In this document: positions 47,892-58,129 of the stretch, piece after piece | How the letters are laid out: each line of letters starts with the position of its first letter | Numbering within the stretch: position 1 is the stretch's first letter | Source: Sphingobacterium spiritivorum ATCC 33861 | GTDB taxonomy: Bacteria > Bacteroidota > Bacteroidia > Sphingobacteriales > Sphingobacteriaceae | Length of the DNA stretch: 64,000 nucleotides | NCBI RefSeq assembly: GCF_000143765.1 | Contig: NZ_GL379770.1 | Location: 1,080,903-1,144,902, forward strand | Reading direction: 5' to 3' | Notes under the pieces: generated by a model | The model's database searches: none | What the model was told of the DNA's origin: nothing | Seen by the model: only the letters and a program-made list of their open reading frames with translations | Position numbers and translations under genes: made by a program

Positions 47892-50800
47892 ATGATACTG
47901 ATTCATAGTCTTAATAAATATTCCACACGTATTGCTATAATACTTGCAGGGTTGATGATGTTTGAAGTTCTTAGTCCTTCTGTCGCACTTGCATTGACTG
48001 CTGGCCCGACATCGCCTGAGGCTTCCAGCTTTGAGCCGGTAGATACTACTGATATGGTCAATCCGCTTACCGGAAGTTTTACATATAATTTGCCACTTTT
48101 AGAGGTTCCCGGACCTGAGGGCGGTTATCCTTTGTCTCTATCGTATCATGCCGGTATTCGTCCGGATCTGGAGGCTTCATGGGTTGGTTTAGGGTGGACA
48201 CTGAATCCGGGTGCTATTAATAGAAATGTTTCTGGATTTCCGGATGATTTTTCGGAAGTATCTCTGAAAAGGAGAGATTATTGGGCTGGGGGAAACCGAA
48301 AAGATTATGGACTGGAAGTCGGTTTTGCAAGTGTTGTTAATGTAGGTCTTGTATTTGCATCAGATACGTATTCAGGCTTTGGGATTGGGGCGAGTGTAGG
48401 ATTTGGATATAGGCTTGGACCAATAGGAGCTGGGGTTGATGTCGGATTGAGCCCTTATAGTGGAAGTTATGCCGGAATGAATGTCTCTTCAGGTATTGCT
48501 GTCGGCGAATCTTTAAATATAGGGCCGAGTCTTAGTCTTTCAACAAATTTTGAGAGTGTAAATGTTGGTGGAGGATTATCTTTGATGACTAATTCCCGCC
48601 ATTTACTATCTGCTTCCATAAATAGCTCATCAAATAAACCAAGCCTTGCAGTTATGGGAGGGAGTGCTAGTTTATACAATAAGAATGCAGGAAGAATAAG
48701 TACGAGTAGTTCCGGTTTTGGATTTACGATCCCTCTTGGAGCTTTCTCCGTTGGCGCTTCTTTCAGAAGTACACGTTACTGGATTGATGAGACAGCAGAA
48801 GTTACCTCAAGTGGTACCTTGTATACACCGATTTTTAATACCAATCCTGATTCGCAGGGTCCCGGGCCCAAATACATGGATAACAGGACTTATGACAATT
48901 ACAGATTGCTTCCTGATAATCTAAACATAGCAGATAATAACGATGATGAAAAATTGGTCGGCGGTACATTTCCCGAATATGATGGTTATTCTGTGACAGG
49001 ACAAGGAATTGGAGGACAAATTAAACCCTTTTTGTTTCAGCGAGCGTTGAGTCTGCAAAACATGTATGAATATAAAAGTCTAAGCAGGCCATATGCAGAA
49101 CAATCTAACTTCAGGGAGAATGTAGGATTTAGGTTTGTCAATGATTTTTCTAATTCTTTCGATCAAAATTTAACTAATGTAGCCGAACAGGGAGGGGTTG
49201 AACCTTCTATACCAACTATGCCATTCGATATGGCTGGCAAACCGGATAATAGAATCGGGAATGAACTTGCCGGATCAAAGCATGTTAAGTATTTTACCAA
49301 TGACGAAATCAGGGGTGGGACTGCTAAATCAAAAGGATTTATAGATGTGGGCAATACAGCTAAAGGATTTCAGCGAATAACAAACGGAAGTTATATTACT
49401 TCAACTGCAACAAAAGGAGGTAGCCAAATTGGGGGATTTATGATAACAAATGAATCCGGCGTGACTTATCATTATGCTTTACCTGCCTATTCGTATAATG
49501 AATACTCCTTTAATTCGACAAACAAGGGAGGATATAAATATACTGAAACAAAAAGAAACGAGCCATATGCCTATACATGGTTATTGACGGCTGTTACAGG
49601 ACCTGATTATGTGGACAGAAATAATAACGGTCTGGTTGATGAAGCCGATTGGGGATATTGGGTTGCCATGGATTATGGTAAATGGACCGGTAATTATATA
49701 TGGCGTACACCAGCCCAGGGAACAGACCCTGATTTAGACCGGAACTATTTTATGTACACCTCCGGTCAAAAGGAATTGTACTATGTTAATAAAATCCGGA
49801 CACGTACTCATACAGCTATATTTGAGAAAGAGGTAAGGCTTGATGGAAAGGGGGCTGCATCTAATGCTTTGACAAATAGGTATATAGCAGGTGGATTTGA
49901 TGCCACTTCTATGCAAAGTTTAAGATTGAACCGAGTTTATCTATTAAAAAATTCGGATGCCGGTATGATCTCAGAGACCAGCGAATATGTTACTTCTGAT
50001 CGCAGTAATGAATTGTACGGCAATGTTATTGATAATTATGATGTATCCAAAGTAGGCAGGAACAATTTGGAATCTAAAGCGATCCGGGTGATTGATTTTG
50101 GGTATAGTTATGATCTGTCGAAGAAAACGCCTAATAGTTTTCGTGTTCAGAATCCTGATGTTAAATTCGGAAAATTAACATTAGATGGTGTTCATTTCAG
50201 AGGTAAAGGGGGGGCTGATTTACTTCCGGTGACTAAATTTTCATATGCATCTAATCAAGAAACTTTTGAGGCCGAAAATTATTCTGCTAATCAATTTGTC
50301 TCTAATGCCATTTTAGATAGGGGAATGATGATTGAAAGCGCTGGTGATAATCCAATTTATTATGGAATGATAACCGATGTCAAAATAAAGGGAGGTGGCG
50401 GATATATCTATACGCTTTCAAATGGTGAAAACATAACTGCAACATCAGGTAAAGTGAATCTGAGAATCACTAAAAATCCGGACTATTGCCAGGATTGTCA
50501 GGATATTTGGGGGTTTTATAAAGGAGATATAGACCGGTCTTTGCTGACATGGAATCAGGATCTGGCAAGGAGAGTCACTGCAACATCTTCTGTCGGTACA
50601 GACGCCTGGAATCTACGTGCCATCAGCTCACCCTTAGGTAGTAATATAGAATTAAATTATGAAAGTAATGAATATGCTGCCTCAGTATTTGAAAGAAAGC
50701 TGAGTATACCTCTTAGAAATTACCAGAGAATAGATAATTACAAATGTAAAGTGGAAATCCCTGTCAGTAAGGAAGAATTTGAGAAATCTTACCCTCCGGG

Positions 50801-53357
50801 CAGTGTTATAGATGGTGTCTTTATGTTGTCAAATCCTTTTCCATTATACCTGTTCGAATCCAATACTTCTAATCAAACTTGTTTCTATGAAGGCTGGACT
50901 GATGATAATAAAATAATCCTGAGATTTAACAGGGAAATTTTGGGACTTAATTTGATTAATATCCGCTTTAATTTAAATGCAAACATGAATTATGGAGGAG
51001 GTGCAAGGATAAAAAGTATTCGTAATAAGACTGTGAATAATACCATATACCAGACGGATTATCATTATGGAATTGATAATACCTCATGGGGAGTTACTTC
51101 TTATGTTCCGTATAATATAGAGACAGGAGATTTTGCAGATAATGTTAATGAAGCTGCAAGAATTTTATACAAAAGAGCTCTGAATAAGGATTTAGATAAT
51201 GTACTTAAATATGCCCGTGAAATTCCCGGACCCGGGGTAATGTACAGAAAAGTTCAGATTCGAAATAAAGTCATTCATCCAAATGGCGACAGTCAGAAAG
51301 AAGGCTTTGCGGAGAATACGTATCGGGTACTTGACAGGAGAATGATTAGCCGGGAGATTATACAAGATCACTATTATGGAAAATATAAAAATCATGGCGT
51401 AAACCTATCTATTGCTGACTTTACTGCTAATATTGGAGATCTGTTAGGTGTAAAATATTATGATGCTGAAGGAAAACTAATTCAGGAAATCAGTAACAAA
51501 TATCTGATGGATGAAGTAAGTTCCAATACTAATTTTAAAAGTGGATATAAAAGTGAGCTGGCTAAGTTTAATTATCAGGGTTTAGTTACAGAGCGGTTTG
51601 GAGAAGCCCGCTTCTTCTATAAGAGTAACGAACGGAATGTCATGTATATAATAATGGGTGCTAAAGAGCAATACCCTTCAATCATGCTTTCCTCTACCCG
51701 GAAGGATTATGTAAATGGCTCTTCAGAGACTACGAAAAATCTGGGTTTTGATTTTATAAATGGTCTTCCTTCAAAGATCCTGAATTCAGATTCATATGGT
51801 AATCAATTTATCACGGAATCAGAATATGCATACCAGCAATATCCCGAAATGGCAAATAAAGTGATTAGTATGAGCAACAAAAACATGCTGAGTCAGATCT
51901 TTAGCAAAATTAATTATAAAGTAGATGCCTATCAAAATAAAATCGGAGTTATAAACGGTGTTAAAACAACCTGGAGTAAAAATGTAAATGTACTTGCTCC
52001 AACCGGAGAAATTATCAAACAAAATAATAACACTTATGGTCATGTCTGGCGTAAGGAACAGGAAAGCATAATTGAAATACCTGATCAATATTCCGGTACA
52101 GGTATGTTGCCTATTCAGCAATTCAATATGAATGCACCATTCTGGAAAATGATTAGTACTCTAAATCTCTATAATGTGTATTCGAAGCCTCTGGAAGATT
52201 ATGATCGTAATTATAATTATTCTGTAAACCGTTACGGATATAATAACAGTAAAATTGTAGCAGGTGCAAATTACAGTAAATACAAAGAATTGGCATATAG
52301 CGGTGTTGAGGATGAACTGGTTTCATCCGGTATACCGGGAGAAGTGTCTGGTGGTGCAGGCACTGTATCTTCCGGAGTTTATCATACCGGACACAAGAGT
52401 CTGTCTGTTGCTGCAGGCAGCCGGGGTTTTGAATATTCCGCTCCAATTGATGCACTTACTCCCGGACGTAGTTACATAGCCAGTGTGTGGGTTAAAAACA
52501 GTCCTGCCAGTAACGTGAAATTGTATTATGAAATTGATAATGTGGTGAAGGCTGCATCTGTAAGTTCAGGACAAAGTAATAAGAAATCAGGAGACTGGAC
52601 ACTGGTACATATTGATATTCCGCTCACTCCGGGAACCAATTTCAAAATCTATGCTAATAATGAAGGGGCTGAATCGTGTTTTATGGATGACTTTAGGTTT
52701 CATCCCAAAAATACTTCTGCTAAAGCATATGTGTATGATACCTTTTCCGGAGAGCTTACTTATGTTCTGGATCACCTGAATCTCTTTACCCGATTTGAAT
52801 ATGATGCTATGGGAAGGCTGATAAGAACCTATAAAGAACAATTAGGCAAAGCTCCGTATAAAACAAATGAATATCAACAGAATTATGGGATAAACAAGGC
52901 TGTTTTCTATAACGATAAGATGGAAGAATCCGTTCAAAAGAATAATTGTTCCTGGCCTGGAATCGGAGGTAAAGTAGTGTATACTGTTCCACAAGGGAAA
53001 TATTCTTCCAGTATTAGTAAGGCTGATGCAAACAGCAAAGCCTTGGCTGAAATAAATACATTAGGACAAGAGTATGCGAATGCAAATGCAAATTGCATAA
53101 CCTGTCGAAAGTATAAGGTCACCATTCATAGAATGAATCTCCAGAATCTGAATTTATATGTCAATTACAGAGATTGCAATAATCAGTACCGATCTTCAAG
53201 TTACCAGAATTTTGAGTCAGAGGGAAATAGTGGTTCGTATTTAGTGTTTTATGTATGTACTTATGTTTCAAATTCTTCTATAAGTTTTAGTCATGGCCAA
53301 AATCAACCGGCGATTGATCTCTCCGCTGAAATTGAATTAGTAGGTGATTGTTATTAA
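47892..53357 (+). CDS. Giant secreted RHS/YD-family protein, first half of a split RHS pair
   Basis: A protein of 1821 residues with a signal peptide (cut near SVALA, ~residue 36). It opens with the Bacteroidota RHS start (NPLTGSFTYNLPLLEVPGPEGG, then GLGWTLNPG). A Gly-rich stretch (~130-270), a long beta region, a carbohydrate-binding-like jelly roll (~1490-1605, SYIASVWVKN ... CFMDDFRFHP) and one YD repeat (FEYDAMGRLIRTYKEQ) follow. The end has a DUF5977-like domain (~1690-1740, VYTVPQGKYSS) and a Cys-containing beta tail. It carries no toxin tip and precedes the toxin-bearing RHS gene by 33 bp. Confidence 0.82.
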   Translation: MILIHSLNKYSTRIAIILAGLMMFEVLSPSVALALTAGPTSPEASSFEPVDTTDMVNPLTGSFTYNLPLLEVPGPEGGYPLSLSYHAGIRPDLEASWVGLGWTLNPGAINRNVSGFPDDFSEVSLKRRDYWAGGNRKDYGLEVGFASVVNVGLVFASDTYSGFGIGASVGFGYRLGPIGAGVDVGLSPYSGSYAGMNVSSGIAVGESLNIGPSLSLSTNFESVNVGGGLSLMTNSRHLLSASINSSSNKPSLAVMGGSASLYNKNAGRISTSSSGFGFTIPLGAFSVGASFRSTRYWIDETAEVTSSGTLYTPIFNTNPDSQGPGPKYMDNRTYDNYRLLPDNLNIADNNDDEKLVGGTFPEYDGYSVTGQGIGGQIKPFLFQRALSLQNMYEYKSLSRPYAEQSNFRENVGFRFVNDFSNSFDQNLTNVAEQGGVEPSIPTMPFDMAGKPDNRIGNELAGSKHVKYFTNDEIRGGTAKSKGFIDVGNTAKGFQRITNGSYITSTATKGGSQIGGFMITNESGVTYHYALPAYSYNEYSFNSTNKGGYKYTETKRNEPYAYTWLLTAVTGPDYVDRNNNGLVDEADWGYWVAMDYGKWTGNYIWRTPAQGTDPDLDRNYFMYTSGQKELYYVNKIRTRTHTAIFEKEVRLDGKGAASNALTNRYIAGGFDATSMQSLRLNRVYLLKNSDAGMISETSEYVTSDRSNELYGNVIDNYDVSKVGRNNLESKAIRVIDFGYSYDLSKKTPNSFRVQNPDVKFGKLTLDGVHFRGKGGADLLPVTKFSYASNQETFEAENYSANQFVSNAILDRGMMIESAGDNPIYYGMITDVKIKGGGGYIYTLSNGENITATSGKVNLRITKNPDYCQDCQDIWGFYKGDIDRSLLTWNQDLARRVTATSSVGTDAWNLRAISSPLGSNIELNYESNEYAASVFERKLSIPLRNYQRIDNYKCKVEIPVSKEEFEKSYPPGSVIDGVFMLSNPFPLYLFESNTSNQTCFYEGWTDDNKIILRFNREILGLNLINIRFNLNANMNYGGGARIKSIRNKTVNNTIYQTDYHYGIDNTSWGVTSYVPYNIETGDFADNVNEAARILYKRALNKDLDNVLKYAREIPGPGVMYRKVQIRNKVIHPNGDSQKEGFAENTYRVLDRRMISREIIQDHYYGKYKNHGVNLSIADFTANIGDLLGVKYYDAEGKLIQEISNKYLMDEVSSNTNFKSGYKSELAKFNYQGLVTERFGEARFFYKSNERNVMYIIMGAKEQYPSIMLSSTRKDYVNGSSETTKNLGFDFINGLPSKILNSDSYGNQFITESEYAYQQYPEMANKVISMSNKNMLSQIFSKINYKVDAYQNKIGVINGVKTTWSKNVNVLAPTGEIIKQNNNTYGHVWRKEQESIIEIPDQYSGTGMLPIQQFNMNAPFWKMISTLNLYNVYSKPLEDYDRNYNYSVNRYGYNNSKIVAGANYSKYKELAYSGVEDELVSSGIPGEVSGGAGTVSSGVYHTGHKSLSVAAGSRGFEYSAPIDALTPGRSYIASVWVKNSPASNVKLYYEIDNVVKAASVSSGQSNKKSGDWTLVHIDIPLTPGTNFKIYANNEGAESCFMDDFRFHPKNTSAKAYVYDTFSGELTYVLDHLNLFTRFEYDAMGRLIRTYKEQLGKAPYKTNEYQQNYGINKAVFYNDKMEESVQKNNCSWPGIGGKVVYTVPQGKYSSSISKADANSKALAEINTLGQEYANANANCITCRKYKVTIHRMNLQNLNLYVNYRDCNNQYRSSSYQNFESEGNSGSYLVFYVCTYVSNSSISFSHGQNQPAIDLSAEIELVGDCY

Positions 53358-53390
53358 TGTGGGAATAATGTATACTTTAAATACAATGTT

Positions 53391-56300
53391 ATGAAAACGA
53401 AAAGATCTGATATACGATATATTCTACATGTTTTTACTCTTCTGTTCCTGCTTTTTCATAAATCAGCTTTTGCACAGATTAACAGCCCTAATCCTGTTAT
53501 CCTTCCGCAGAATGGAAGTACGTCTCTTATTGTTGAACCCGGACAGTCTTTGACTGTCACCAGCGGAACCAGTATTACCCTCAGAAATGGTGTTCATTTC
53601 AAACAAGGTTCGTATGTATTGCTAAAAATTGATCCGAATATAAGCGGACCAGGTGCCCCGGATAATCCGAATGAGAACAGTAATATGAACTGGACATTGG
53701 CACGGTCTTTCGATGCCAATGGAAATACGATCGGGGAGACTAAAACCTTTTTTGATGACAATGGTAAAGCATTACAGACACAATTCAAAAATTTAGAAGC
53801 AGGCCATGTAGTCGCAATTCAACCTTTATATGACGTGGGAGGAAAGCAGGTCGGATCGACACTTTCTGCTCCGATTAATAATGTTTCATTCAATTACAGA
53901 GCTGATTTTGCCAGGAGGTCAGATGGTAACGGATTAAATTATCAGAGTTATGGACGATATGCTAATGGTATACATATATACGACAAGCGGTTCAATGCTG
54001 ATCCAGCGGATAAAAGTCAGATCGGAACTCTTGGCTGGTATTACAGCTCCAATAATCAGTGGGAGCATCTGCAGGATGTGACAGATTATCCTTACAGCCT
54101 GAGTACAGGAGCAAATAACGGAGTTAGTAACTTCTCTATATCAGGTGGTATCGGAGCTGCAACCAGATTAGGCAGCGGACATGAGGTCGTGCAGTTTAGT
54201 CTTCCTGTATTCGGTGAGTTAGACCTTTATACATCTATTCGCAACAAATACTTTAGCGAGTCAGATATAGGCGGAAAGATCCTTCGGGACTCATCTAATA
54301 GTGTCATGTCCGTGATTATAGATCAGGATGACCGGATTCAAATGAGTGTTTCCATAGAAGGTAAGACTGTCATGACGGCTCGTGACGGGAATGATCTGCT
54401 AATTCCAAAGGCGGTATTGGTTGGCTCAGGAAAGACTAATTATTTTGGAATTCTGCAGGAACAAGACGTGTCATTTACCGGGGGAATATTAAAGGATTAT
54501 CTTCGGGGTGAGGCTCAGACCACCTTGTCAAACGGAACCATAAGGCTAAAGCCCGGGCTTTATCAGCTTTCTTCGCCGTCAGGAGCCATTTCAGGAGCTT
54601 TTCAATATAGCGTTTCTGATATAACATATACTTTTTATGACCAACTTGGGCGCGTCAAAGCAACAATTCCACCGGAAGGTGTTAAAAAACTTCTTAATGG
54701 TGGTATAGATAATTATGCTTCTCTGGCTGGCATCCCGTTTGTTGAAACATTTGAGTATGATGGTAAAGGCAATGTAATAGCAAGTGTAAATCCGGATGCC
54801 GGGAGAAGTGAATTCAAATACAGCAGTGATGGTAAGTTGCGATTGTCTCAGAATGCATTACAACGGCAGACAGGTAAATTCAGCTATACAAACTATGATA
54901 CTTATGGAAGGGCTATTGAAAGCGGAGAATTATCCCCGACTTTAACAACATTGTTTACGACTATCAATCAGGTTCAACTGGATCTTACAGGGGAAAGCAG
55001 TAACTCCATTCTGCAGGGTGCAAAGTCAGATATTACGGTAAGTAAATATGATGAGGCTGAAGTTATTCCAGGATTATTAGGATATACACAGGATACTTAT
55101 TTTCTTTCGGGAAGTGCTGTCAGCACTACTGCAAGATATACAACTGCGATATCCGATACTCATTTAGTCAGCAAGACCTGGTATAATTATGACGGAGATG
55201 GTCATATCCTGTGGACAGTCAACTATACACCTGAGCTGCAATACAAAACAGTAGATTACAGCTACGATGATCTGGGCAATGTCGTAAAAAGTATTTATCA
55301 GAAGAACTCTGTCACAGAGACCTTTATTCATTATTTTGAGTTTAATAAAAATAATCAATTATCAGCATCCTATACCGGTACTACTGATGATCCCGGTTCT
55401 AAAGTGCTTCAGGCACGTTACTATTATTATCTGCACGGGCCTCTGAAGCGGATAGAACTTGCCGATAAATTACAGGGGATAGATTATGTATACGGTATTG
55501 ACGGCAAGCTGAAGAGTATCAATAATGCGCAGAGTACAAAAGATCCGGGAAGGGATGGGAGTGCAAACGGATTTGCTAAAGATGTATTCGGACTCAATCT
55601 GGAATATCATCCCGGGGATTATATGCATACTGATGCCGGAATATCAAGCATACAGACGAATGGTGCCGTATCTAATTATAATGGTATGGTGAATGGTGTC
55701 AGCTGGTTCTCCAGAAAACCCGTTTCCATTAGCGGACTGGATGCACCTGTCATGAATACCTATACGTATGACCGGAATCAGCAGCTCACTTCCAGTAACT
55801 GGGGTACACCGGATTATGCGGCGAATAGTTTTATTTCATCCGGAAATGCTAACCGGGAACACAATCTGAGTTATGATCTCCACGGTAATCTCCGGTCTCT
55901 GCAAAGGACAAATAGCAGCGGTACGGATCTCAGTAACTTTACTTATAATTATGCCGCAAATACGAATAAGCTGAGTTCTGTACCGGGGTATGCTGATTAT
56001 ACCTATGATGCCATCGGGCAGTTAGCCAGCCAGATCAAAGGCGGTGCGGGGATGTATCTGGATTATGATGCAAGTGGCAAAGTGAGTAAGATCTACAGCG
56101 ATGCGGGAAAATCTGTAGTAATGCTTAGCTTTGTGTATGATGAATCCGGCAACCGCATCCGGAAGCAGGATCATCGTACAGGTTCTGTGACATATTATAG
56201 CTATGATGCAGGTGGCAGTCTGATGGCCATTTATGATAATGCCGGATCCGGGGGAGCTATACGATTAGCAGAGCAGCCTGTGTATGCCGCCAATAGGATA

Positions 56301-57293
56301 GGGACCTATTACAGGCAGGCTGGCAATTATCAGTACACACTGACAGATCATCTGGGTAATACCCGGGTAGTGATCAACCGCAATAAACTGTCAAATGGAG
56401 AAGCTGATGTTGTCTATTATGCGGATTACTATCCGTTTGGGATGGTGCTGCGTTCGGGAGGAGTAGAAGGCAGATATGGTTATCAGGGACAATATGCCGA
56501 AAAGGATGGCGAGACCGGCTGGAACAATTTTGAGCTTCGTAATTACGATGCAGCTATAGGTCGCTGGCTTACTGTAGATCCTTACGGACAGTATTATTCT
56601 CCTTATGTAGGTATGGGTAATAATCCGGTAAGTGGAGTAGATCCGAATGGGGGGTGGAGTTGGTTCGGTGCTTATACCAGAAATTTACTGGCACGTATAG
56701 TTGGAAAGAGTACCTCAGGTCTTGTTAAAAAGAGTAATGGAGAGTGGGGATTTTATACGTTGGAAGGACAAGGTTTCAATGAAGAAACCAAAGCAATTGA
56801 TTTTTATAGCAGAGGTAATTTTGGCACCCCATTATCTGACGATTTCTTTAAGTATGCAGGTAGATTTGAGCGCAAGCCTCTACATACAGGGATAGCTGAG
56901 ACAACAAATATTGAATTTGAGGTTATATTAGCAACATATACTGCAGGTAGTTATCTTTGGGCTAAGAAAAGTGCGCAGGTTATAGGGGAAGAGATAGTAG
57001 CCGCTAAGACTGGAAAGAGTTTATTAAGCGCAGGAGAATTGACAAGAATAGAAAATGCTGCAACCCGTATAGGCAAGCCTATAAATGTGGTCGGCAGTAG
57101 GGCGAGTGGCACTGCTAAACCTACTTCGGATTGGGATTATGTGATAGAAGGCTTGACCAATAAGCAGTGGAAGCAGATTAAGAACTCATTGCCAGGAGCG
57201 CCGTCTAGAATTGATAATTTACCAAGGATGATAGATATCTTCAAGGGGCCTGTCGATCCAACTAAACCATTTGTTATAATTTTTCCAAAATAA
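53391..57293 (+). CDS. Secreted RHS-repeat polymorphic toxin with nucleotidyltransferase-like tip
   Basis: A protein of 1300 residues with a signal peptide (KSAFA-Q, cut ~28), a DUF6443-like N-terminal region, many YD repeats (such as YDGKGNVIASVNPDAGRSEF and YTYDRNQQLT) and the RHS-associated core ending in the usual SGVDPNGGW at ~1089. The variable tip (1090-1300) carries GSRASG with SDWDYVI, where Gly1235-Ser1236, Asp1247 and Asp1249, then Asp1282 in MIDIF, match the catalytic pattern of Pol-beta/MNT nucleotidyltransferases. The toxin would modify a target such as RNA or protein by adding a nucleotide; the target is unknown. The immunity gene follows after 2 bp. Confidence 0.85.
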   Translation: MKTKRSDIRYILHVFTLLFLLFHKSAFAQINSPNPVILPQNGSTSLIVEPGQSLTVTSGTSITLRNGVHFKQGSYVLLKIDPNISGPGAPDNPNENSNMNWTLARSFDANGNTIGETKTFFDDNGKALQTQFKNLEAGHVVAIQPLYDVGGKQVGSTLSAPINNVSFNYRADFARRSDGNGLNYQSYGRYANGIHIYDKRFNADPADKSQIGTLGWYYSSNNQWEHLQDVTDYPYSLSTGANNGVSNFSISGGIGAATRLGSGHEVVQFSLPVFGELDLYTSIRNKYFSESDIGGKILRDSSNSVMSVIIDQDDRIQMSVSIEGKTVMTARDGNDLLIPKAVLVGSGKTNYFGILQEQDVSFTGGILKDYLRGEAQTTLSNGTIRLKPGLYQLSSPSGAISGAFQYSVSDITYTFYDQLGRVKATIPPEGVKKLLNGGIDNYASLAGIPFVETFEYDGKGNVIASVNPDAGRSEFKYSSDGKLRLSQNALQRQTGKFSYTNYDTYGRAIESGELSPTLTTLFTTINQVQLDLTGESSNSILQGAKSDITVSKYDEAEVIPGLLGYTQDTYFLSGSAVSTTARYTTAISDTHLVSKTWYNYDGDGHILWTVNYTPELQYKTVDYSYDDLGNVVKSIYQKNSVTETFIHYFEFNKNNQLSASYTGTTDDPGSKVLQARYYYYLHGPLKRIELADKLQGIDYVYGIDGKLKSINNAQSTKDPGRDGSANGFAKDVFGLNLEYHPGDYMHTDAGISSIQTNGAVSNYNGMVNGVSWFSRKPVSISGLDAPVMNTYTYDRNQQLTSSNWGTPDYAANSFISSGNANREHNLSYDLHGNLRSLQRTNSSGTDLSNFTYNYAANTNKLSSVPGYADYTYDAIGQLASQIKGGAGMYLDYDASGKVSKIYSDAGKSVVMLSFVYDESGNRIRKQDHRTGSVTYYSYDAGGSLMAIYDNAGSGGAIRLAEQPVYAANRIGTYYRQAGNYQYTLTDHLGNTRVVINRNKLSNGEADVVYYADYYPFGMVLRSGGVEGRYGYQGQYAEKDGETGWNNFELRNYDAAIGRWLTVDPYGQYYSPYVGMGNNPVSGVDPNGGWSWFGAYTRNLLARIVGKSTSGLVKKSNGEWGFYTLEGQGFNEETKAIDFYSRGNFGTPLSDDFFKYAGRFERKPLHTGIAETTNIEFEVILATYTAGSYLWAKKSAQVIGEEIVAAKTGKSLLSAGELTRIENAATRIGKPINVVGSRASGTAKPTSDWDYVIEGLTNKQWKQIKNSLPGAPSRIDNLPRMIDIFKGPVDPTKPFVIIFPK
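56073..56657 (+). repeat. RHS core 3' segment, copy 1 (expressed)
   Basis: This 585-bp end of the RHS core recurs almost identically at 57775-58375 (601 bp, 16 bp longer) and, from its base 163 onward, at 59618-60040 (423 bp). It is the shared homology that links the expressed toxin gene to the silent cassettes. Confidence 0.92.
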
Positions 57294-57295
57294 AT

Positions 57296-57724
57296 ATGAT
57301 GCTGCAAGATGAAATACTGGTAAATAAGTTTGGTCAGGGTTTGGCTAGCTATGAAGTTTTACTTGATAAATTTCAGTTGTTTGACCTGATGGACAAGAAT
57401 AAATTTTTAAATGACCTGCTCTTTTTGGTTTTACAATCAAAACCTATCGATGAAGATATCGGCGATGCTATACGTGAAAGTGGGCTAAAGCCAACATTTA
57501 CGCCCTGTGTTCTTTTGCTCAAGGGGGTATCTTATCATAATTTGAAAAAGATAGCAGAGCTACCAGCAAGAGAGAAAGAAAAGGTTCTAAAATTGTTTTT
57601 AAGCTTATTTAGAGTTTCTTATCAGCGGAGGTTTAAATTAGAAAGGAACGATCCTAATAAATGGTGGTATTGGGATCTTTCTAAAGACGAGAATGTCAAA
57701 AAGGTTATAAATCAATTTTCTTAA
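57296..57724 (+). CDS. DUF5958-like immunity protein for the nucleotidyltransferase toxin
   Basis: A 142-residue cytoplasmic, mostly helical protein. The pattern FNDL-like FLNDLLFLVLQSKP, then IRESGLKPTFTPCVLLLK and the closing KWWYWDL match the DUF5958 family as I know it. It begins 2 bp after the toxin stop, the canonical position for a cognate immunity gene. Neutralising the adjacent tip is inferred from position; DUF5958 proteins are otherwise uncharacterised. Two adjacent ATGs are possible starts. Confidence 0.78.
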   Translation: MMLQDEILVNKFGQGLASYEVLLDKFQLFDLMDKNKFLNDLLFLVLQSKPIDEDIGDAIRESGLKPTFTPCVLLLKGVSYHNLKKIAELPAREKEKVLKLFLSLFRVSYQRRFKLERNDPNKWWYWDLSKDENVKKVINQFS

Positions 57725-57744
57725 TTGATAAGTCTATTATAGAA

Positions 57745-57767
57745 CAAGCATTAGCGAAGCGGTGCTT
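57745..57767 (+). repeat. 23-bp direct repeat, left copy
   Basis: It begins CAAGCATTAGCG and matches 20 of 23 bases of 61332-61354. It lies at the start of the silent cassettes, immediately before the second RHS-core copy. Confidence 0.65.
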
Positions 57768-57774
57768 ATACCAA

Positions 57775-58129
<355 letters not shown>

